Source of the DNA: Verrucomicrobiota bacterium
Lineage (GTDB): Bacteria; Verrucomicrobiota; Verrucomicrobiia; Verrucomicrobiales; Akkermansiaceae
DNA length: 64,000 bases
Direction of reading: 5' to 3'
Assembly: GCA_004293445.1 (NCBI GenBank)
Contig: RDYP01000006.1
Location: 62,001-126,000, forward strand
The position numbers were made by a program, and so were the translations under genes. The notes below the pieces were generated by a model. That model did no database searches, had not been told where the DNA came from, and was given only the letters and a program-made list of their open reading frames with translations. Below, piece by piece: positions 7,228 through 19,061 of this stretch. Numbering within the stretch: the first letter of the stretch is position 1; each line of letters opens with the position of its first letter.

Positions 7228-10125
7228 ATGACCCCCTACCACGCGAAATACTACGCCCACGAGCTGACCCGGACGGGCGGGGACGGCGTGGACCGGCTCG
7301 GTAGGGCGCTCTTCGACGCCACCGTCACCCTCAATCCCCACCAGATCGAGGCCGCCCTTTTCGCCCTGCGTTCCCCGCTTTCGAAAGGCGTGCTCCTCGC
7401 CGACGAGGTGGGCCTCGGCAAGACCATCGAAGCCGGGCTCGTGCTCTGCCAATCCTGGGCCGAGGGCCGCCGCAGGCTCCTCATCATCACGCCCGCCTCC
7501 CTCCGGAAGCAATGGGCGCTGGAACTCCACGAAAAGTTCAACCTGCCTTCCATCATTCTCGACGCCCACGCCTGCCGTGAGCTGCGGAAGTCCGGCCACG
7601 CCTCGGCCTTCGAGCAGTCGCGGATCGTCATCACTTCCTACCACTACGCCGCGCGGATGGCGGCGGAAATCCAGCCCGTCCCTTGGGATCTCGTCGTGAT
7701 GGACGAGGCCCACAAGCTTCGTAACTGCCACCGCGAAAGCAACCGACTCGGCCAAGCGATCAAAAAGGCCACCGCCGACCGCAAGAAGATCCTCCTCACC
7801 GCCACCCCGCTCCAGAACTCGCTGGTCGAGCTCTTCGGCCTCGCCTCGCTCATCGACGAGCGCCTCTTCGGCGACCTCCCGACCTTCCGCACCCAGTTCG
7901 CCAATGCAGGCGGCGACCTGCCCGGCCTCCGCGAACGCCTCGCCGCCTTCTGCCACCGCACGCTCCGCAGCCAGGTGCTGGAGTATGTGAAATACACCGC
8001 CCGCCAGCTCCTCACCCAGCCCTTCACGCCCACCGAGGACGAACACACGCTCTACGAAACGGTCTCCCGCTACCTCCAGCGCGACGATTGCTACGCCCTC
8101 CCGCAGCGCCAGCGCCACCTGATCGTCCTGCTTGTTCGGAAGGTCCTTTCCTCCTCTCCACGCGCCCTCGCCGGGACGCTGGAAATGATGCGCGACCGCC
8201 TGCTCCGCATCCAGCAGGACGCGAAAAACCAGGCCGGTCTCTTCGACCAACTCCTCGCCGGCGACGAGCTCGATGCCGACCTGCTCGACGAACTCCTCGA
8301 AGACGCCGAGGACGCGGAAATCGATGACGACGAGGAAACTCCGGCCACCAACGAAACAGCCGCCGACGAGGAGATCGCCATCGATCCCGCGAAGCTGAAA
8401 AAGGAAATCGCCGAGCTCGACGACTACATCCGCTGGGCCCGCGGCATCGGCGTGGACACGAAGTCCCGCACCCTCCTCAAGGCGCTCGACATCGGCTTCG
8501 CCCAAATGGCCGGGATGAATCCGCCCGCCCCGCGCAAGGCGGTCATCTTCACCGAATCCCGCCGCACCCAGGCCTTCCTCAAGGACTTCCTCGAAGCCAA
8601 CGGCCACGCCGGAAAGATCGTCCTCTTCAACGGCTCCAACAACGATCCCGACTCGAAGCGCATCTACGAAAACTGGTGCGCCGCCAACCGCGACAGCGGC
8701 CGCATGACCGGCTCCCGGCCCGTCGATTCCCGCACCGCCCTCATCGATGCCTTCCGCGACTCCGCGGAGATCCTGATCGCCACCGAGGCCGCTGCCGAAG
8801 GCATCAACCTCCAGTTCTGCGCCCTCGTCATCAACTTCGACCTGCCCTGGAACCCGCAGCGCATCGAGCAGCGCATCGGCCGCTGCCACCGCTACGGCCA
8901 GCAGCACGACGTCGTCGTCATCAATTTCCTCAACCAGCGCAACGAGGCCGATCTCCGCGTCCACCAGTTGTTAGAGACCAAGTTCCACCTCTTCTCCACG
9001 CTCTTCGACAACTCCGACGACGTGCTCGGCCTCGTCGATGGCACCATCGATTTCGAACGCCGCGTGCTCGAGATCTATCAGCAGTGCCGCTCCGCCGATG
9101 AGATTAACGCCGCCTTCGACGCGCTGCAGAACGAACTGAAGGAACAGATCGAGTCGCGGATGAAGGAAACACGGAAGCTCCTGCTCGATCACTTCGACGA
9201 GGACGTGCATGAGCGGCTGCAAGTCCGCCTCGACGGCGCGAAACAACAGCTCGACCGCATCGGCCGCCTGTTCTGGGCGCTCACCCGCTTCGAACTGAAG
9301 GACCACGCCGCCTTCGATGACGAGGAACTCGCCTTCGACCTTCACCAGTCCCCCATCACCGCCGCCCTGCCCGGCCACTACCGGCTCGTCTCAAAGGGCC
9401 GCGCGAACATCCCCGGCGATTTCCTCTACCGGCTCAACCATCCGCTCGGCGAACACACCATCGCCCAGGGCAAAGGTCATCCCTGCCCGCTGGCGGAGCT
9501 GACCTTCGAAATCAGCGCGCATCCCACCAAGGTCAGCGTGGTCGAACAGCTCAAGGGCCGCTCCGGCTGGCTCACCCTCCAGCACCTGCGCATCGACTCG
9601 CTGGAACGCGAGGACCACCTGCTCTTCTCCGCCTTCGACGACGAAGGCCGCGACCTCGATCAGGAAACCTGCGAACGCCTCTTCTCCGTGGCTGGGACTT
9701 CCATTCCCAGTTCTTCCACCGAGCCACCCCCGCGCCTTGCCCAGGAAGCCGCGCGCCACGTCGCCGCCACGCTCAACCGCTCGCTGGAAACGAACCACCG
9801 CCACTTCCAACAAGCCCGCGACCAGCTCGACCGCTGGGCCGAGGACATGGAACTGGCTTCGCAGAAGCAGCTCGAAGACCTCAAGCGCCAGATCCGCGAT
9901 CTCCAGCGCCGCTCCCGCCAAGCTCCCACGCTTCAGGAGGAAAAGGCGATGCAGGACCAGATCCTCAAGCTCGAACAACAGAAGCGCCGCCAGCGCCAGC
10001 GCATCTTCGAGATCGAGGATGAGATCGAGGCGAAGCGCAAAACCCTCGTCGCCGCCCTCGAAGCGCGGCTCCAACAGAAAACCCTAACAACCCCGCTCTT
10101 CACGGTCAGGTGGAGCGTCCTCTGA
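7228..10125 (+). CDS. SNF2-family DNA helicase/translocase of a defence-type cluster
   Basis: 965 aa. Superfamily 2 SNF2/RapA-like ATPase: ADEVGLGKTIEAG (Walker A, about 58-70), ITPASLRKQW (motif Ia), VVMDEAHKLRN (motif II, D159-E-A-H), LLTATPLQNS (motif III), then after a long acidic insert the second lobe with EAAAEGINLQFC and QRIGRCHRYGQ (548-558, motif VI). The C-terminal 120 residues are a predicted coiled coil rich in E/Q/R. Such proteins translocate on duplex DNA; relatives occur as DISARM DrmD and in other restriction-linked loci. It is the first gene of a same-strand series with a methyltransferase and a Res-like nuclease, though a repeat element now separates it from the methyltransferase. 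No nuclease motif of its own was found. Confidence 0.85.
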   Translation: MTPYHAKYYAHELTRTGGDGVDRLGRALFDATVTLNPHQIEAALFALRSPLSKGVLLADEVGLGKTIEAGLVLCQSWAEGRRRLLIITPASLRKQWALELHEKFNLPSIILDAHACRELRKSGHASAFEQSRIVITSYHYAARMAAEIQPVPWDLVVMDEAHKLRNCHRESNRLGQAIKKATADRKKILLTATPLQNSLVELFGLASLIDERLFGDLPTFRTQFANAGGDLPGLRERLAAFCHRTLRSQVLEYVKYTARQLLTQPFTPTEDEHTLYETVSRYLQRDDCYALPQRQRHLIVLLVRKVLSSSPRALAGTLEMMRDRLLRIQQDAKNQAGLFDQLLAGDELDADLLDELLEDAEDAEIDDDEETPATNETAADEEIAIDPAKLKKEIAELDDYIRWARGIGVDTKSRTLLKALDIGFAQMAGMNPPAPRKAVIFTESRRTQAFLKDFLEANGHAGKIVLFNGSNNDPDSKRIYENWCAANRDSGRMTGSRPVDSRTALIDAFRDSAEILIATEAAAEGINLQFCALVINFDLPWNPQRIEQRIGRCHRYGQQHDVVVINFLNQRNEADLRVHQLLETKFHLFSTLFDNSDDVLGLVDGTIDFERRVLEIYQQCRSADEINAAFDALQNELKEQIESRMKETRKLLLDHFDEDVHERLQVRLDGAKQQLDRIGRLFWALTRFELKDHAAFDDEELAFDLHQSPITAALPGHYRLVSKGRANIPGDFLYRLNHPLGEHTIAQGKGHPCPLAELTFEISAHPTKVSVVEQLKGRSGWLTLQHLRIDSLEREDHLLFSAFDDEGRDLDQETCERLFSVAGTSIPSSSTEPPPRLAQEAARHVAATLNRSLETNHRHFQQARDQLDRWAEDMELASQKQLEDLKRQIRDLQRRSRQAPTLQEEKAMQDQILKLEQQKRRQRQRIFEIEDEIEAKRKTLVAALEARLQQKTLTTPLFTVRWSVL

Positions 10126-10162
10126 ACGCCGGATGAACTGCAGTTGCATCACCGGCGAAGCC

Positions 10163-10324
10163 TTTGGACTGCGGCAGCCTGCTGCCGCTTTCAGCCCCGC
10201 AGCCTGCTGCGGGGAGCCAAGGAACCGCGAAAGGACAAGCCCGCGGGGCACTCTTTCACCTCTCATCCACCCCGGGCCAGCAGGCTGGCTCCGGAAAAGC
10301 GGCAGCAGGCTGCCGCAGTCCAAG
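10163..10324. repeat. Inverted-repeat element, subfamily 2, between helicase and methyltransferase genes
   Basis: It has the same ends and hairpins as the other elements (TTTGGACTGCGGCAGCC... and ...GCTGCCGCAGTCCAAG, plus the CCCCGCAG..CTGCGGGG hairpin), but a different middle: ggggagccaaggaaccgcga leading to ctctcatccaccccgggcca. This spacer type is shared with the copies at 13371 and 18843 and not with those near the RAYT gene. It fills most of the 250-bp gap between the two genes. Confidence 0.9.
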
Positions 10325-10375
10325 GAACCACGCGGACTGATCTCTCACTGAAGCCCTCCTTTCACCCTTTTTCCC

Positions 10376-13360
<2,985 letters not shown>

Positions 13361-13370
13361 GGGTCGGTGA

Positions 13371-13533
13371 CTTTGGACTGCGGCAGCCTGCTGCCGCTTT
13401 GAACCCCGCAGCCTGCTGCGGGGAGCGGATGGGGAGCGAAAGAATCGCCCTCTGTTCCCTCATTTCTCCTTCCATCCACCCCGGGCCAGCAGGCTGGCAC
13501 CGGAAAAGCGGCAGCAGGCTGCCGCAGTCCAAG
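13371..13533. repeat. Inverted-repeat element, subfamily 2, downstream of the methyltransferase gene
   Basis: Begins CTTTGGACTGCGGCAGCC 10 bases after the methyltransferase stop and ends GCCGCAGTCCAAG at 13533. Middle part: ggggagcggatggggagcga through tccatccaccccgggccagc, like the copy at 18843. Both terminal arms and the CCCCGCAG..CTGCGGGG hairpin are intact. Confidence 0.9.
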
Positions 13534-13547
13534 TCTTTCTGAAGCCC

Positions 13548-13648
13548 ATGCCCGCCCGCACCCGCACCACCCCGCCACCGCTGACTTCGGCAAAAAGCTG
13601 GTCCTCCAGCATTGAGTGTTCTCCCTGCTGGAGGCGCTGGATCTTCCC
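13548..13648 (+). pseudogene. Broken duplicate of the first ~100 bases of the Res-like gene
   Basis: This stretch aligns with the 5' end of the intact nuclease gene at 15203. Both start ATGCCCGCCCGC, both contain AAGCTGGTCCT and TGTTCTCCCTGCTGGAGGCGC, and by hand I count about 15 mismatches and one gap over about 96 columns. The copy has lost one base around 13584 (frameshift) and carries TGA at 13612-13614 where the intact gene has the tryptophan codon TGG, so it cannot be translated as Res. Similarity fades after about 13645. It is what remains of an earlier start of res, or of a duplication made when the ATPase gene arrived. Confidence 0.82.
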
Positions 13649-13694
13649 GCATCGATTTGGCTTCAAATCTGAGCTAATTCAGCAAAAAGAGCTT

Positions 13695-13722
13695 GATTAA
13701 GATCTTTATAAAGATCTTAATC
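13695..13722. promoter_or_regulatory. Perfect 28-bp palindrome upstream of the DUF4143 ATPase gene
   Basis: Left arm GATTAAGATCTTTA (13695-13708) is followed directly by its exact reverse complement (13709-13722), with no loop. It lies 13 bases before the ATG of the ATPase gene, where a bound dimer would block initiation. The core TCTTTATAAAGA is shared with the site at 7120-7133. No T run follows, so a terminator is unlikely. Confidence 0.55.
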
Positions 13723-13735
13723 GATCAAAAGAAGC

Positions 13736-15187
13736 ATGAATCTGCCCAAAAACGAATTGATTGCCGTCCTCCAGGAATTCAATCCTTGGTGGAACGGTCG
13801 TGCCTCCACCGATTTGCCGGATTGGGAGCGTTCCGCCATGGGACCGCTCCGGGATTGGATGGCGGACACCGAATCGAGGCGGGCGCTGGTGCTCAGCGGC
13901 GCACGGCAGACGGGGAAGACCACCCTGCTGCGGCAGGCGGTCCGGCATCTTCTGGAAGACCGGCCCGCGGCGGGGAACATCCTCTACGCCACCTTCGACC
14001 ATCCCATCCTCAAGCTGGCGGGACTGGAACGCACGCTGGCGGCCTGGGAGGAGATGTTTCCGCCAGAGCCGGACGAGCCGCAGTGGTTGTTTCTGGATGA
14101 GATCCAGTATGTGGCGGAATGGCAGACCTGGCTGAAGCATCAGGTGGATTTCAAGCGGGGCCGGAGAATCGTGGTCACCGGATCCGCTAGCCCGCTGGGA
14201 GCGGCCAAAGCGGAATCCGGAGTGGGGCGCTGGCAGACCCTGCCGCTGGCCACCCTGTCGTTCGGGGAGTTCCTCAAGCTGCGCAACATCGATCCCGGGC
14301 CGGTGCCTTTGGTCAAATCGCTGAAGCAATGCTTCGACTGGAGCGAGGGGGACTTCGCGCGCACGGCGGGCCTCGCGAAAGGGCTGACGCCGCATTTCCA
14401 TGACTACCTGCTGCGCGGCGGCTTTCCGGAGCCGGCGATGGTGTCCGATCTGTCGCGCTGCCAGCGGCTGCTGCGGGAGGACATCGTGGACAAGGTGCTC
14501 AAGCGCGACATGACCGCCCTTTACGGCGTGCGCCGCGTGCTGGAGGTGGAGAAGATTTTCCTCTATCTCTGTTATCACGACGGCGGGATCGTGGATGTGG
14601 CGGCGCTGTCTCGCGAACTGGATGGCGTGAACCGGAACTCGGTGAACAATTTCCTCGATCTCTTCGAATCCACGCATCTGGTCTATCGCCTGCGTCCGCA
14701 CGGCTACGGCAAGGAAGTGCTGCGCGGCAAGCCGAAGCTCTATCTGGCGGATGCGGCCTTGCCCGGCTCGGTGCTGCTGCTCGGCAGGAAGCTGCTGGAA
14801 CGGGCGGACCGCTTGGGCGCGGCGGTGGAGACGGCCTTTTTCAAGCATGTCTTCACCCGTTACTACGCCGACCAGCCGTCCTTCACCTACTGGCGGGACA
14901 AGGCCAACAAGGATCTGGAAGTGGACCTGATCGCCTCCATCGGCGAGCGTTTGGTGCCTTTTGAAGTGAAGTATCAGGATGCCGCCCCGGAGATGTCGAA
15001 ACTCAAGGGCCTCCGCCATTTCCTGGAAGACCAGAAGTTGGAACAGGGCTATGTCATCACCCGGCGCTGGGAAGACTTCGGCATCCGGCAGGTCCCCTCC
15101 GCCAAGACGGGCCGCGAGCGAGTCCTGCTCGATTCACGCATCCTCTCCATCCCGGCTCCGCTCGCCTGCTACTGGCTGTCTTCCTGA
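13736..15187 (+). CDS. AAA_14/DUF4143 ATP-binding protein inserted in the restriction cluster
   Basis: 483 aa. N-terminal AAA-type ATPase domain with Walker A GARQTGKTTLL (about 54-64) and Walker B WLFLDEIQYV (about 116-125), followed by sensor VVTGSASPL; the C-terminal half fits DUF4143 (SFGEFLKLRN, DIVDKVLKRDM, TYWRDKANKDLEVDLIAS with a D-x-E-V-D core, VPFEVKYQD). DUF4143 ATPases are widespread, usually solitary, horizontally mobile proteins of unknown function; the C-terminal domain resembles restriction-endonuclease folds and might be a decayed or active nuclease. The gene sits between methyltransferase and nuclease genes, where type III systems normally have none. It is flanked by an intact and a broken copy of the res 5' end, so I read it as a later insertion. 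It ends 15 bases before the intact res ATG. Confidence 0.88.
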   Translation: MNLPKNELIAVLQEFNPWWNGRASTDLPDWERSAMGPLRDWMADTESRRALVLSGARQTGKTTLLRQAVRHLLEDRPAAGNILYATFDHPILKLAGLERTLAAWEEMFPPEPDEPQWLFLDEIQYVAEWQTWLKHQVDFKRGRRIVVTGSASPLGAAKAESGVGRWQTLPLATLSFGEFLKLRNIDPGPVPLVKSLKQCFDWSEGDFARTAGLAKGLTPHFHDYLLRGGFPEPAMVSDLSRCQRLLREDIVDKVLKRDMTALYGVRRVLEVEKIFLYLCYHDGGIVDVAALSRELDGVNRNSVNNFLDLFESTHLVYRLRPHGYGKEVLRGKPKLYLADAALPGSVLLLGRKLLERADRLGAAVETAFFKHVFTRYYADQPSFTYWRDKANKDLEVDLIASIGERLVPFEVKYQDAAPEMSKLKGLRHFLEDQKLEQGYVITRRWEDFGIRQVPSAKTGRERVLLDSRILSIPAPLACYWLSS

Positions 15188-15202
15188 AATTTCTCCGAAC
15201 CC

Positions 15203-18200
15203 ATGCCCGCCCGCGTCCGCTCCACCGTCCCACCGCTTCCCTTCGACAAGAAGCTGGTCCTTCAGCAATGGGTGTTCTCCCTGCTGGAGGCGCGGGACCT
15301 TTACGACCTTTGCGACAGTGAATTCCGCCACCCGGACGCCGAGAAGTGGGATACCGAAAACGTCACGGAGTTCCATCGCCTGCTGGTGCAAAAAACCATC
15401 GAGCGCGAGCACCTGCCGCACGCGCTGCTGCGGGCCTTCGACGAAAACATCGTCCGCCACACCATGGCGATCAACGGACGCCGCAAGGAGCCGATCCGCT
15501 GGAAATACTACCAATACATCGCGCTGCTCTTCACCGAGATCTACCTGCATTGGTATTTCCACAAGCCCGCCGCCTTGCTGGCCGCGCTCAACGCCCGCAT
15601 CGCCACCTTCAACGCCGGGCTGGAGAACACGGAGCACCTGCTGCCCTGCACCGAGGCCGACTTGAAGAAGCTCTGCTTCTGGCAGGCCACCGGCAGCGGC
15701 AAGACGCTGCAGATGCACGTCAACATCCTGCAATACCTCGACCACCTCGCCCGCGCGGGGCGCAGGCACGAGCTGAACAAGATCATCCTGCTCACGCCAA
15801 AGGAAGGACTGAGCCTCCAGCACCTCAAGGAATTCGCCGACTCAGGGATCGACGCCGAGCTGTTCGAAAAGGAAGGCACGGGTTCCATGTTCTCCGGCCA
15901 GACCGTGGAGATCATCGACGTCAACAAGCTCGCCGACGAGTCGAAGGACAAGACCGTCGCGGTCGATTGCTTCGAAGGAAACAACCTCGTGCTGGTGGAC
16001 GAGGGGCACCGCGGCTCGTCGGGCGAGGAATGGATGAAGCGCCGCGAGAAGCTTTGCCGCGATGGTTTCTGCTTCGAATACTCCGCCACCTTCGGCCAGG
16101 CCGTGAAGGCCGCGACGCCGGTGAAGGGCGACGACGGGATCAAGCGCAACCTGCTGGAGCAGAACTATGCCCGCTGGATCCTCTTCGACTACAGCTACCG
16201 CTTCTTCCACGGCGACGGCTACGGCAAGCATTACCGCATCCTCAACCTGAGAGAACAACGCGACGACGACCAGCGGCAACTCTACCTGGTGGCCGGACTG
16301 CTTTCCTTCTACCAGCAGCTCCGCGTCTGGGCCGACCATCGCGACGAGTTCTCCGTGTTCAACGTCGAGCGCCCGCTGTGGGTGTTCTTCGGCGCGAAGG
16401 TGAACGCCGGGGAAATCTCCGACATCGTTGATGTGCTCCTGTTCTTCGCGAGATTCGTCCGCAACCGGGCCGAATCGATCCGCCAGTTGGACCTGCTGCT
16501 CGATGGCCGTGACGGCATGGTCGATCGCAAGGGCCGTCCACTCTTCTCCACCGGATTTCCCTACCTCAAGTCGATCGGCCAGAACGGAGAGATGGCCTTC
16601 GACGGCATCCTCTCGGCGTTTTTCAACTCGCCGACCGGCGGCAAGCTCCACGTGCGCGATCTCAAGTCCGCGGCGGGCGAGCTCTCGCTTTCCCTCGGAA
16701 ATGCCGAGCCCTTCGGCGTGATCAATGTCGGCGATGAGAAGACCTTGCACGGCCTATGTGAAAAGCATCCGGAGCTGCTGGCCACTTCCGATCAGGAATT
16801 CGGCGGATCCTTGTTCCGCCAACTCTCCCACACTGCCTCCCGCATCCACCTGCTGTTAGGCTCGAAGAAATTCACCGAGGGCTGGAACAGTTGGCGCGTC
16901 TCCGCCATCGGCCTGATGAACATGGGCAAGAAGGAAGGATCGGACGTGATCCAGCTCTTCGGCCGCGGCGTGCGCCTCAAGGGCTGGGACATGACGCTCA
17001 AGCGCTCGTCGGCGTTGAAGGACCTCAACCTCGGCATCATGCAGGAAGCCACCGAGGCGCAGCGGCGCTTTCTCCACCTCGTCGAGACGCTCGATGTCTT
17101 CGGCGTGAAGGCCGACTATATGGCCAGCTTCCGCGAGTATCTCGAAACGGAGGGCGTGAACCCCGAGCCGGACCAGGAGGAGATCATCGTGCCCATTCTA
17201 CCGACTCTGACTGATCTTCCTTCGAAGAAGCTCAAGATCGTGCGCGTGCCGGAGCATCTGAACTTCAAGCGCGACGCGCCGAAGCCAAACCTTGAACCCG
17301 ACCGTGACACTTTCCTGCGTTCACCGGTTAGGGTCGATTGGTATCCGCGCATCGAAGCCCTGAGTGCAGTCGAGTCCCGGCGGGGTCTGGATGCCATCTC
17401 GAAAGACACCGGCCTTCTGGAAGCGCGGCATCTTGCGTTTCTCGACTACGAGGCGCTGCATCTCGGCTTGCAGCGCTTCAAGACCGAGCGCGGGTTTTCC
17501 AATCTGCGGCTGGACCGCGCCACGATCCCGCAATTGCTCGCGGATCCCCATTGGTATGAGCTTTCCATCCCCAGGCAGGAGCTGGAGAGCGGCCGCTTCG
17601 AAAGCGTGCGCACCTGGCAGCAGATCGCCGAAGCGCTGTTGAAGGGGTATTGCGAACGCCTTTACAAGAACCGCAAGCAGGGTTGGGAAAGCGAGCACGC
17701 GGAGGCCTACGACCTCGGTCCCGGCGATCCGAACTTCGAGCAGGAATACCGCTTTCTCGTGCAGGCCGAGAACGAACTCGTCGGGCAGATCAAGGATCTG
17801 GCCAAGCAGGTGGTGAAACCGGGCTTCAAGAAATGCTCGTTCGCCCAAGTGAACGCGCTGAGCTGGGACGGACACCTCTACTCACCGCTCGTCCACATCG
17901 CTGGAAACTCGCTCGTTACTGTCAGCCCGGTCAGTCTCAACGAGGGCGAGTGGCAGTTCATCAACGACCTCAGAAGCCACCACGAAGTGCACCCCGGCTT
18001 CTTCGAAGGAAAGGAGCTTTTCGTCCTCCGCAACAAGAGCAAGAAGGGCATCGGTTTCTTCGAGGCTGGGAATTTCTATCCCGACTTCATCGTCTGGCTC
18101 CTCGTCGGGAAGCAGCAGTATCTCAGCTTCGTCGATCCCAAAGGCCTGCGGAACACCCAGGGCTTCGACGACCCGAAGATCGCCTTCGCGGAGAAGATCA

Positions 18201-18418
18201 AGGCCATCGAAGCCCGCTTGTCGAAAGCCACGCCCGGGCTGGTGCTGAATTCCTTCATCCTATCGACCACCTCATTCCGCCAGATCCACTGGTGGGACAA
18301 GCTCAAGACACCGGAGGACTTCGCTGCGGCCCATGTGCTGCTGCAGAAGGACGAACCTGAAAGCTACATCGGGAAGATGTTCGAGCTGATTCTCGCGTCG
18401 GTCGACAAGGGCGAGTAA
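15203..18418 (+). CDS. Type III restriction enzyme Res-like helicase-nuclease
   Basis: 1071 aa. Superfamily 2 helicase core: CFWQATGSGKTLQMH (Walker A, about 157-171), NLVLVDEGHRGSSGEEW (motif II as DEGH instead of DEAH/DECH), FEYSATFGQA (motif III), ENTEHLL before the core, and DVIQLFGRGVRLKGW (motif VI). A PD-(D/E)xK-type nuclease site lies near the C-terminus: D961 in FYPDFIVW and D978-P-K980 in YLSFVDPKG. Type III Res subunits cut DNA in complex with Mod, powered by ATP; here the partner would be the methyltransferase at 10376. The first ~35 codons exist a second time as a broken copy at 13548. No frameshift was noticed, so it looks functional. Alternative: a stand-alone helicase-nuclease used with the SNF2 protein. 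Confidence 0.87.
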   Translation: MPARVRSTVPPLPFDKKLVLQQWVFSLLEARDLYDLCDSEFRHPDAEKWDTENVTEFHRLLVQKTIEREHLPHALLRAFDENIVRHTMAINGRRKEPIRWKYYQYIALLFTEIYLHWYFHKPAALLAALNARIATFNAGLENTEHLLPCTEADLKKLCFWQATGSGKTLQMHVNILQYLDHLARAGRRHELNKIILLTPKEGLSLQHLKEFADSGIDAELFEKEGTGSMFSGQTVEIIDVNKLADESKDKTVAVDCFEGNNLVLVDEGHRGSSGEEWMKRREKLCRDGFCFEYSATFGQAVKAATPVKGDDGIKRNLLEQNYARWILFDYSYRFFHGDGYGKHYRILNLREQRDDDQRQLYLVAGLLSFYQQLRVWADHRDEFSVFNVERPLWVFFGAKVNAGEISDIVDVLLFFARFVRNRAESIRQLDLLLDGRDGMVDRKGRPLFSTGFPYLKSIGQNGEMAFDGILSAFFNSPTGGKLHVRDLKSAAGELSLSLGNAEPFGVINVGDEKTLHGLCEKHPELLATSDQEFGGSLFRQLSHTASRIHLLLGSKKFTEGWNSWRVSAIGLMNMGKKEGSDVIQLFGRGVRLKGWDMTLKRSSALKDLNLGIMQEATEAQRRFLHLVETLDVFGVKADYMASFREYLETEGVNPEPDQEEIIVPILPTLTDLPSKKLKIVRVPEHLNFKRDAPKPNLEPDRDTFLRSPVRVDWYPRIEALSAVESRRGLDAISKDTGLLEARHLAFLDYEALHLGLQRFKTERGFSNLRLDRATIPQLLADPHWYELSIPRQELESGRFESVRTWQQIAEALLKGYCERLYKNRKQGWESEHAEAYDLGPGDPNFEQEYRFLVQAENELVGQIKDLAKQVVKPGFKKCSFAQVNALSWDGHLYSPLVHIAGNSLVTVSPVSLNEGEWQFINDLRSHHEVHPGFFEGKELFVLRNKSKKGIGFFEAGNFYPDFIVWLLVGKQQYLSFVDPKGLRNTQGFDDPKIAFAEKIKAIEARLSKATPGLVLNSFILSTTSFRQIHWWDKLKTPEDFAAAHVLLQKDEPESYIGKMFELILASVDKGE

Positions 18419-18535
18419 CACAACCCATCCGCCGCGCCGTCTCGGAGAACGCGAAGCAGCTCCGGCTAAAGCGGGCGGAGTGGTCGTGAGGTCCTACCCC
18501 GAACACGCCGACCGACTAAAGAGCGAATCCGCCCC

Positions 18536-18685
18536 GACGATGAACTTGCAGTGCAGCAGGCTATCGTTGCGGAGATCGAAGCCGAGCAGGCGCTGGTCGC
18601 CGCCAACCGCGAGTTGATCACCCGTTTCGAGAAGAAGATCCAAACCACGCTGGCCCGCGTGTGGGGGGAGCGAGAGTCAGACTGA
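18536..18685 (+). pseudogene. C-terminal remnant of a type I restriction-modification subunit (HsdM/HsdS-like)
   Basis: An open frame without start encodes DDELAVQQAIVAEIEAEQAL followed by VAANRELITRFEKKIQTTLA and RVWGERESD, then TGA at 18683. This charged helical tail ending in VWGE is characteristic of the C-termini of type I methylation/specificity proteins. Nothing upstream back to the res stop (18418) continues it in frame with family-like sequence, so only the last ~50 codons remain. Confidence 0.55.
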
Positions 18686-18688
18686 TTC

Positions 18689-18817
18689 ATGAAACCCAGC
18701 TTCATCGCCTAACTTGACGAGTCGGGTGACGGGTGCTTCCTCTTCCATCCCGTTGGCAGTGGCATCTGGCTGAAGTTCGCGCTCTCGGCGGCGGTGATTC
18801 GGCAAACCAACTTTTGA
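18689..18817 (+). pseudogene. N-terminal remnant resembling a DUF3800 protein
   Basis: Starting at ATG 18689 the frame reads MKPSFIA, stop (TAA at 18710), then LDESGDGCFLFHPVGSGIWL and KFALSAAVIRQTNF before TGA at 18815. DUF3800 proteins begin with an F-x-A-Y-[IL]-D-E-[SA]-G-[DN] motif followed by a W-F-x-L-[AS]-A-V-x-V strand; here TAC (Tyr) would have become TAA. DUF3800 genes are frequent in defence islands. Only about 42 codons remain. Confidence 0.55.
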
Positions 18818-18842
18818 TGGATCTGGTGAAGTGAATCTCTTC

Positions 18843-18975
18843 CTTGGACTGCGGCAGCCTGCTGCCGCTTTGGACCCCGCAGCCTGCTGCGGGGAGCGGA
18901 TGGGAAACGAAAGAATCGTCCCAAGGTCCCCATTTTCTCCACCCACCCCGGAGGAGCAGGCTACCGCAGTCCAAG
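18843..18975. repeat. Inverted-repeat element, subfamily 2, with shortened right arm
   Basis: Left end CTTGGACTGCGGCAGCCTGCTGCCGC and the CCCCGCAG..CTGCGGGG hairpin are complete. The right side has lost part of its arm (ggaggagcaggctaccgcagtccaag), making this copy about 30 bp shorter than the copy at 13371, whose spacer (gagcggatgggaaacgaaagaatcg) it otherwise resembles. It marks the downstream boundary of the accessory island. The whole gap 18419-19061 holds the two remnants above, this repeat and nothing else I can support. Confidence 0.88.
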
Positions 18976-19061
18976 GTGCTCGAGCACCCATCCGCATCGA
19001 CGATATTTTTTCCAAGGAATTTCCGGGGTGCGTGTCATAGTTCTCGAGTCCTTCGACACCG

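Noticed and set aside
7207-8964. Minus-strand open frame of 585 codons
   Set aside because: Shadow of the SNF2 helicase, which carries all helicase motifs on the plus strand.
15203-18418. Type I HsdR
   Set aside because: The helicase core with a C-terminal nuclease follows the type III Res order; HsdR has its nuclease at the N-terminus.
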